In this document: positions 59,313 through 64,000 of the stretch, in pieces
How the letters are laid out: each line of letters starts with the position of its first letter
Numbering within the stretch: the stretch's first letter is position 1
Assembly: GCA_002389905.1 (NCBI GenBank)
Contig: DGRE01000070.1
Coordinates: 90,268 to 154,267 of the forward strand
Length of the DNA stretch: 64,000 bases
Source: Hungatella sp. UBA4396
GTDB taxonomy: Bacteria; Bacillota; Clostridia; Lachnospirales; Lachnospiraceae
Reading direction: 5' to 3'
Translations under genes and position numbers: made by a program
Notes under the pieces: generated by a model
Database searches by the model: none
What the model saw: only the letters and a program-made list of their open reading frames with translations
What the model was told of the DNA's origin: nothing

Positions 59313-61157
59313 ATGAAGGAAGAAGTTACCTATGAGGGAGCCCAGAAGGAAGCCATTCTCCACCACAAGGGTCCAATGCTGGTTCTGGCAGGCCCGGGCT
59401 CCGGAAAGACCTTTACCATAACCCACCGGATATGCCGGCTGACGGGAAGCTATGGCGTGGACCCTTCTGAAATTCTGGTCATCACCTTTACCAGGGCGGC
59501 GGCCAGGGAGATGCAGGAGCGTTTTGAAGCTCTGTCAGGAGAGGGGAGGTCACGGGTCAGTTTCGGAACCTTTCATTCCATCTTTTTCAGGATTTTAAAG
59601 TTTGCCTACCGGTACGATGCCGGAAGCATTGTCAGGGACGACCAGAAGATCCGATACATAAAAGAAGAGATGGATAAATGCCGGATGGAGGTGGAGGATG
59701 AAGCGGAATTTGTGACCTCCATTCTTTCGGAAATCAGTTCGGTAAAAGGGGAAATGATCAGCTTGGACCACTATTATTCCAAAAACTGCTCGGAGGAAAT
59801 GTTCAAGCAGCTCTATATGGGCTATGAGGACAGGCTGCGCAGGGCCAATCTCATTGACTTTGACGATATGCTGGTCATGTGCCATGAGCTGTTTACCCAG
59901 AGAAAGGATATTTTACAGGCATGGCAGAAAAAATACCGGCATATTCTTGTAGATGAGTTTCAGGACATTAACCGGGTTCAGTACGAAGTGATCCGGATGC
60001 TGGCGGCTCCCGAAGACAATCTCTTTATTGTGGGAGACGACGACCAGTCCATTTACCGGTTCCGGGGAGCAAAGCCTGAGATCATGCTGGGATTTGAGAA
60101 GGATTATCCCCAGGCAAAAAGGGTTCTTCTGGATATTAATTTCAGAAGCACAAAGGAAATTGTGGAAGCGGCAGGAAAGCTGATCCGGCACAATGAAATG
60201 CGTTTTCCGAAGAAAATTGTCACAAAAAAGGGACATGGAAAGCCGGTAGTCACCAGAGTGTGGCAGGACCCTCAGGAGGAGACTTTGGAGATTGTCCGGG
60301 AAATCATGGCCTATGAAAAGGCCGGATTTGCCTGGGAGGACATGGCTGTCTTATACCGGACCAATCTGGGGCCGAGGCTTTTGATTGAAAAGTTTATGGA
60401 ATACAACATCCCTTTTTCCATGAGAGATTCCCTTCCCAATTTATACGACCACTGGATTGCTAAAAATATTATTTCTTATATTAATGCGGCGGCAGGAGAC
60501 TTGTCCAGGGCCAATGTGCTTTCCATCATAAACCGTCCCAACCGGTATGTCAGCCGGGATGCCTTAGAGCTCAGCCAGGTGAACTGGGAGTCAGTCAAAT
60601 CCTTTTATCAGGACAAGGGCTGGATGGTGGAGCGGATTGAGCAGCTGGAGTATGATTTGAGGATGATAAGAAATATGGCTCCGGTGGCTGCCGTAAACTA
60701 CATCAGGAAAGCCATGGGTTATGATGATTACATCAGGGAATATGCCCAGTACCGTAGGATGAAGCCGGAGGAGCTGTTGGAAATCCTGGACCAGCTTCAG
60801 GAAAGCGGGGCCGGTTATGCCTCCTTTCAAGAGTGGTTTGACCATATGGAGGATTACGGCCGAGAGTTAAAGGCCCAGGTTCAATCCGGAGAATCAAGCC
60901 CTGAGGGGGTGGCCTTTATGACCATGCACAGCTCCAAAGGGCTGGAATACCGGATTATTTATATCATAGATGCCAACGAAGGGATTACTCCCCATCACAA
61001 GGCGGTTCTTCCTGCTGATTTGGAGGAGGAAAGGCGGATGTTTTATGTGGCAATGACGAGAGGCAAGGAACGGCTCCATGTCAATTACGTCCGGGAGCGG
61101 TACGGAAAAAAGCAGGAGGTTTCCCGCTTTGTCAGAGAATATTTAGGCAGGGAATAG
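59313..61157 (+). CDS. UvrD/PcrA-family ATP-dependent DNA helicase
   Basis: 614 residues from ATG 59313 (GGAAAGAGG upstream); an in-frame ATG at 59292 sits in the hairpin unit. Superfamily 1A motifs: Q motif, Walker A LAGPGSGKT, Ia ITFTRAAAREM, II HILVDEFQDIN, III VGDDDQSIYRFRGA, IV DINFRST, V TMHSSKGLEY, VI FYVAMTRGKERL. It is about 100 residues shorter than PcrA and lacks the C-terminal Tudor-like tail. Probably works in repair or clearing proteins from DNA. Confidence 0.92.
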   Translation: MKEEVTYEGAQKEAILHHKGPMLVLAGPGSGKTFTITHRICRLTGSYGVDPSEILVITFTRAAAREMQERFEALSGEGRSRVSFGTFHSIFFRILKFAYRYDAGSIVRDDQKIRYIKEEMDKCRMEVEDEAEFVTSILSEISSVKGEMISLDHYYSKNCSEEMFKQLYMGYEDRLRRANLIDFDDMLVMCHELFTQRKDILQAWQKKYRHILVDEFQDINRVQYEVIRMLAAPEDNLFIVGDDDQSIYRFRGAKPEIMLGFEKDYPQAKRVLLDINFRSTKEIVEAAGKLIRHNEMRFPKKIVTKKGHGKPVVTRVWQDPQEETLEIVREIMAYEKAGFAWEDMAVLYRTNLGPRLLIEKFMEYNIPFSMRDSLPNLYDHWIAKNIISYINAAAGDLSRANVLSIINRPNRYVSRDALELSQVNWESVKSFYQDKGWMVERIEQLEYDLRMIRNMAPVAAVNYIRKAMGYDDYIREYAQYRRMKPEELLEILDQLQESGAGYASFQEWFDHMEDYGRELKAQVQSGESSPEGVAFMTMHSSKGLEYRIIYIIDANEGITPHHKAVLPADLEEERRMFYVAMTRGKERLHVNYVRERYGKKQEVSRFVREYLGRE

Positions 61158-61187
61158 ACTATGTCTGTATAGGAAGGAGGAAATTTG

Positions 61188-61712
61188 ATGAAGTCCTGTA
61201 TCCATATTTACTGCGGAGACGGAAAAGGAAAGACCACTGCAGCCATAGGGCTGGCGGTGCGGGCAGCGGGCAGCGGGAAAAAGGTTCTGGTTACCCGGTT
61301 TTTAAAGACCGACCACTCCGGTGAGGTGAACAGCTTAAAAGCCCTGCCGGAAATAAAAGTCACCCCCTGTGAACGAAGCTTCGGCTTTTTCACCAATATG
61401 ACAGAGGAACAAAAGAAAGAGGCAAAAGCTTATTATTCCGGGCTTTTAGAAACTACCTTGGTGAAGTCTGGAGAGGAGGGTTTTGATCTTTTAGTCCTGG
61501 ATGAGATTATGGCAGTCTGCAATTACGGTCTTGTGGAGGAAAGACGGGTCCTTGATTTTTTAAAGAACCGTCCGGAAAGGCTTGAAGTGGTTCTGACAGG
61601 AAGGAATCCTTCGGAAAGTCTTTTAAAAGAAGCGGACTATGTATCTGAAATCAGAAAGGTAAAACACCCATACGACAAAGGCATAAAAGCCAGGAAGGGA
61701 ATTGAATATTAA
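61188..61712 (+). CDS. P-loop ATP:corrinoid adenosyltransferase-like protein (CobO/BtuR family)
   Basis: 174 residues, ATG after AGGAAGGAGG. CobA/CobO family: P-loop YCGDGKGKTTAAIGLAVRAAG, RFLKTDHSGE, DLLVLDEIMAVCNYGLV, VVLTGRNPSESLLKEADYVSEI. The family adenosylates cob(I)alamin; typical length about 170-195. The conserved HPY..G..ARKGIEY end is present. No cobalamin genes are adjacent. Confidence 0.88.
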   Translation: MKSCIHIYCGDGKGKTTAAIGLAVRAAGSGKKVLVTRFLKTDHSGEVNSLKALPEIKVTPCERSFGFFTNMTEEQKKEAKAYYSGLLETTLVKSGEEGFDLLVLDEIMAVCNYGLVEERRVLDFLKNRPERLEVVLTGRNPSESLLKEADYVSEIRKVKHPYDKGIKARKGIEY

Positions 61713-61815
61713 GGCGAAATCCCTTGATTTTTGACGAATTGTCTGATAGAGTGAAAGCAGGTGCAAATCAGGCACCGGGATAACAAATTTTAAAGAAAAA
61801 AAGAGAGGTATCAGG

Positions 61816-62148
61816 ATGGCACAGGAACCTAATTTAGAACGCGACAATATGGAACCCCAGGAGGAAATGACCGTTACTCTGACCTTAGATAACGACAAAG
61901 AACTGGAGTGCGTGGTACTTACCATTTTTACCGCAGGTGAGAGAGATTACATTGCTCTGCTTCCCACCAATGGCCCTGAAGCAGAAGAAGGAGAGGTTTA
62001 TCTGTATCGCTACTCTGAGGGCGAAGACGGACAGCCGAATCTTGAAAATATCGAGGATGATGATGAGTATGAGATCGTTGCAGAGGCCTTTGATGAATTA
62101 CTGGATGAAGCGGAATACGATGAGCTGGTAGGCGAAGAGGAAGAGTAA
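61816..62148 (+). CDS. DUF1292 protein (YrzB-like)
   Basis: 110 residues, ATG after AGAGAGGTATC. Very acidic, with the DUF1292 core VTLTLDNDKELECVVLTIF...RDYIALLP...VYLYRYSE and ending in a run of Glu. Function unknown in the family; usually a small soluble protein of core Firmicutes genomes. Ends at a good terminator. Confidence 0.88.
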   Translation: MAQEPNLERDNMEPQEEMTVTLTLDNDKELECVVLTIFTAGERDYIALLPTNGPEAEEGEVYLYRYSEGEDGQPNLENIEDDDEYEIVAEAFDELLDEAEYDELVGEEEE

Positions 62149-62177
62149 ATACCCCGGCATAACCCGCCGGATGCAGG

Positions 62178-62217
62178 AAAACCGGGACAGGCCCTTTATA
62201 AGGCAGGTCCCGGTTTT
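62178..62217 (+). terminator. Terminator after the DUF1292 gene
   Basis: AAAACCGGGAC / GTCCCGGTTTT, 11 bp, with GGCC/GGC pairing inside; the stem's own T-run ends it. Confidence 0.88.
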
Positions 62218-62355
62218 AATAAAAGAGAGCGGACTTTTAAGCCCTGCTAATCATAGAACGAAAAGTAGAAGCATATATGCCAAATATTGAAATCTATAAA
62301 TTATGCATTCTATATACTACTATAATTCTATCTATGAGAAGTGAGGTAGGTCCAT

Positions 62356-62736
62356 ATGGATAACGAGGCGGTACTTAGGAAAATCGAAGAAATCAACCAA
62401 AGCAGAAACTGGTCCATGTATAAATTGTCAAAGGAAAGCGGAATCGCTCAGTCTACATTGTCCAGCCTGTTTGGCAGGAGAGCCAACATAAGCCTTCCCA
62501 AGCTGTTTCGGATCTGTGAGGCTTTTAGCCTGAAAGTGTCGGATTTCTTTGCTCTTCTGGAAGAGGATTCCGGATCAGAGTCCTCCTGTTCCCATGATTA
62601 CGAAATCATGGAGATGATACAAAAGGCATCGACTCTGTCTGAACACGACAGACGCCTTCTGCGCACCATCATTATTGTGATGGAACAGCTTGAAAAGGAA
62701 CAGCTTGAAAAGAAACAACTTGAAAAGGATAGTTAG
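62356..62736 (+). CDS. XRE-family helix-turn-helix regulator
   Basis: 126 residues, ATG after GTGAGG. HTH about residues 5-65 (NWSMYKLSKESGIAQSTLSSLFGRRANISLPKLFRICEAF). A middle linker (ALLEEDSGSESSCSHD) leads to a helix (MEMIQKASTLSEHDRRLLRTIIIVMEQL) and a repetitive end: QLEKE, QLEKK, QLEKD. Upstream AT-rich DNA (62287-62326) holds TTGAAA, TATATA and TATAAT in overlapping possible arrangements. Binding target unknown; yedF follows 18 bp later. Confidence 0.88.
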   Translation: MDNEAVLRKIEEINQSRNWSMYKLSKESGIAQSTLSSLFGRRANISLPKLFRICEAFSLKVSDFFALLEEDSGSESSCSHDYEIMEMIQKASTLSEHDRRLLRTIIIVMEQLEKEQLEKKQLEKDS

Positions 62737-62754
62737 GAAAAGGAGAAGCTCAAA

Positions 62755-63369
62755 ATGGAAAAAATTGTAGATGCCAGAGGTCTGGCGTGTCCCCAGCCGG
62801 TTATAAAAGCCAAGTCAGCACTAAAGGAGATGACAGAAGGGACCTTGAAGATACTTGTAGACAATGAGATCGCAGTGCAGAACGTAATGAAGCTGGGAAA
62901 TTATTCAGGACTTTCCCCCTCTTCGGAGAAAAAGGCGGACAAGGAGTTTGAAATCCTGTTTCACGTAAACGGCGAGGCGCCAGATTTAACAAAGGACCAG
63001 GAAGAAGAAGCCTGTGCTCCTGAGAGCCGGAGAAAAGGGCTTGTGGCAGTGTTGGCCTCTGACCAGATGGGAAGCGGAAAGGAAGAACTGGGCCGCCTTC
63101 TCATGAAAGGATTTGTCTATGCCCTGACTCAGTTGGAAGAGCTTCCTGAGACCATCCTGCTTTATAACGGAGGAGCCAAATTGTCTGTGGAAGGCTCCCA
63201 GTCACTGGAGGATTTAAAGAGCCTGGAAGCCCTTGGAGTGGAAATCCTGACCTGCGGAACCTGCTTGAATTACTTTGAGCTGGGTGAAAAACTCCGGGTA
63301 GGTTCTGTTACCAATATGTATGAAATTGCGGAAAAGCTGGCGGCAGCAGGTACGGTAATCAGGCCTTAA
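62755..63369 (+). CDS. yedF: Sulfurtransferase-like selenium metabolism protein YedF
   Basis: 204 residues. N-terminal TusA-like domain with the conserved Cys in DARGLACPQPVIKAK, then a DsrE-like domain (about 98-204) with FVYALTQLEELPETILLYNGGAKL and a CxxC at LTCGTCLNYF. This two-domain form is the selenium-linked YedF family, typically found in genomes that use selenium. selD and a cysteine desulfurase are not in the window. RBS AAAAGGAGAAG. Confidence 0.9.
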   Translation: MEKIVDARGLACPQPVIKAKSALKEMTEGTLKILVDNEIAVQNVMKLGNYSGLSPSSEKKADKEFEILFHVNGEAPDLTKDQEEEACAPESRRKGLVAVLASDQMGSGKEELGRLLMKGFVYALTQLEELPETILLYNGGAKLSVEGSQSLEDLKSLEALGVEILTCGTCLNYFELGEKLRVGSVTNMYEIAEKLAAAGTVIRP

Positions 63370-63403
63370 AAGGCCTGTACCTGCCTGAAAACCATGGTTT
63401 TTA

Positions 63404-63432
63404 TTGACAAAACTGATTTTTCGTTCTATAAT
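63404..63432 (+). promoter_or_regulatory. Promoter of the DUF6465-like gene
   Basis: TTGACA, 17 bp, TATAAT: a consensus-grade promoter, about 80 bases before the ATG. Confidence 0.88.
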
Positions 63433-63517
63433 TCACTCAGCTAATTTTTGACATCACTGGCAGACCAGATTTGTACCTGTTAATGAAAACAGTTTTATTT
63501 GTTTGAGGAGGAGAATT

Positions 63518-63925
63518 ATGGAAAGCAATAAAAGTGCGGAAAAGAAGACGGTAAAAACTGAGGAAGTCAAGGAAGCTGTAAGCACCGCAGAGAAGAAAAA
63601 AGCAGCACCTTCCAGAACCCGGAAAGCCCCTGAGACCCAGGAGGCAAAAAAGGAAACCGCTCCTAAAAAAGAGACTGAGAAGAAGGCGGCTGCACCCAGA
63701 AAGACAGCGGCAAAAAAAGCAGAACCAAAAGCGGAGTTCTTTATTGAATACGCCGGAAGACAGATTTCGGGAAAAGAGATTCTGGAAGCTGCCAAAAAGG
63801 ACTATTTATCAAAGAATAAGGATACTGCTGTAAAGACCCTTGAACTGTACATAAAGCCTGAGGAACATACCGCTTACTACACGGTAAACGGAGAAGGCTC
63901 CGACGAATACAAGGTAGAGCTGTAG
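63518..63925 (+). CDS. Lysine/alanine-rich protein with C-terminal DUF6465-like domain
   Basis: 135 residues from ATG 63518 (GAGGAGGAG upstream; the in-frame TTG at 63503 is that site). The first 75 residues are a basic, alanine- and proline-containing low-complexity tail (KKKAAPSRTRKAPET, KKAAAPRKTAAKKAEPK) like histone-H1-type nucleoid proteins. The last 60 are a small conserved domain (FFIEYAGRQISGKEILEAAKKDYL...KTLELYIKPEEHTAYYTVNG), which I believe is DUF6465. Strong promoter and terminator suggest high expression. A nucleic-acid-binding role is inferred from composition. Confidence 0.8.
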   Translation: MESNKSAEKKTVKTEEVKEAVSTAEKKKAAPSRTRKAPETQEAKKETAPKKETEKKAAAPRKTAAKKAEPKAEFFIEYAGRQISGKEILEAAKKDYLSKNKDTAVKTLELYIKPEEHTAYYTVNGEGSDEYKVEL

Positions 63926-63940
63926 GATTCAGAGTGAATA

Positions 63941-63976
63941 AGTGCCCGAAAGAATGCTTTTCTTCCGGGTGCTTTT
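63941..63976. terminator. Terminator after the DUF6465-like gene
   Basis: AGTGCCCG-A-AAGAA / TTCTT-CCGGGTGCT, then TTTT. The rest of the window (63977-64000) contains only a small GTGCC/GGCAC palindrome. Confidence 0.85.
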
Positions 63977-64000
63977 CCATGTGTGCCAGGCATGGCACTA

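Noticed and set aside
63355..63390. Terminator after yedF
   Set aside because: CAGGCCTT/AAGGCCTG with TACCTGC arms makes a stable hairpin, but no T-tract follows on either strand.

Overview
The window comes from the chromosome of a spore-forming, low-to-mid GC member of the Clostridia, most likely Lachnospiraceae (Clostridium cluster XIVa, Lacrimispora/Hungatella-like). This rests on a cotJABC spore-coat operon, a SpoIID-like cortex/peptidoglycan protein, a YtvI-like membrane protein, LL-diaminopimelate aminotransferase, an ANTAR regulator behind glnA, a YedF selenium-metabolism protein, strong GGAGG ribosome binding sites, TTGACA/TATAAT promoters and many proteins that look clostridial but lack names. 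No phage, CRISPR array, rRNA operon or full insertion sequence is visible. Genes are dense and mostly on the + strand.

Layout. 1-6.6 kb: the end of a chemoreceptor with an FMN-binding lipoprotein, then a MacAB-like ABC exporter (membrane fusion protein, ATPase and twin permeases). 6.6-10.4 kb: a structured leader, two unnamed membrane proteins, and the cyclic di-AMP pair cdaA-cdaR. 10.5-12.5 kb: ptsH-ptsI. 12.5-24.8 kb: a polymerase-like membrane protein, a DUF4349 lipoprotein, a DapF-like protein without its catalytic cysteines, a GGDEF-EAL protein, two aminotransferases, a YtvI-like protein, a GH25-type cell-wall protein and a MATE exporter. 24.9-27.5 kb: a metal-resistance operon (CadC-like sensor with visible operator, soluble HMA protein, P1B ATPase). 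27.5-31.8 kb: glnA behind an attenuator-like leader, an ANTAR antiterminator, dapF and dapL. 31.8-36.6 kb: an Lrp regulator, amidase, HAD phosphatase, DUF368 carrier and SpoIID-like protein. 36.8-41.5 kb: carAB. 41.5-42.6 kb: cotJABC on the minus strand. 42.8-48.6 kb: NYN-LOTUS protein, tRNA-Val and tRNA-Met, lipid kinase, ispF, cysS, mini-RNase III, rlmB. 48.6-53.5 kb: a transglutaminase-like protein and a compact type IV pilus-like locus (PilC/GspF, four small membrane-anchored pilin-like proteins, PilT). 53.5-64 kb: lactate dehydrogenase, tRNA-Thr, class A PBP, gltX, a UvrD-type helicase, a corrinoid adenosyltransferase-like protein, DUF1292, an XRE regulator, yedF and a DUF6465-like protein.

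The most unusual signal is a family of 52-53 bp hairpin units, present as exact tandem pairs immediately before the ribosome binding sites of three unrelated genes (glnA, ispF, cysS), with a diverged single copy before the helicase gene. Each unit can form two small hairpins or one competing hairpin, and its 3' end runs into the Shine-Dalgarno sequence. Other candidates are the PilT-only pilus-like locus, the cysteine-less DapF paralog, the two unnamed membrane proteins that precede cdaA in one operon, and three large palindromic or MITE-like elements.

All functional calls are from reading the sequence and from remembered family features; no database search was possible.
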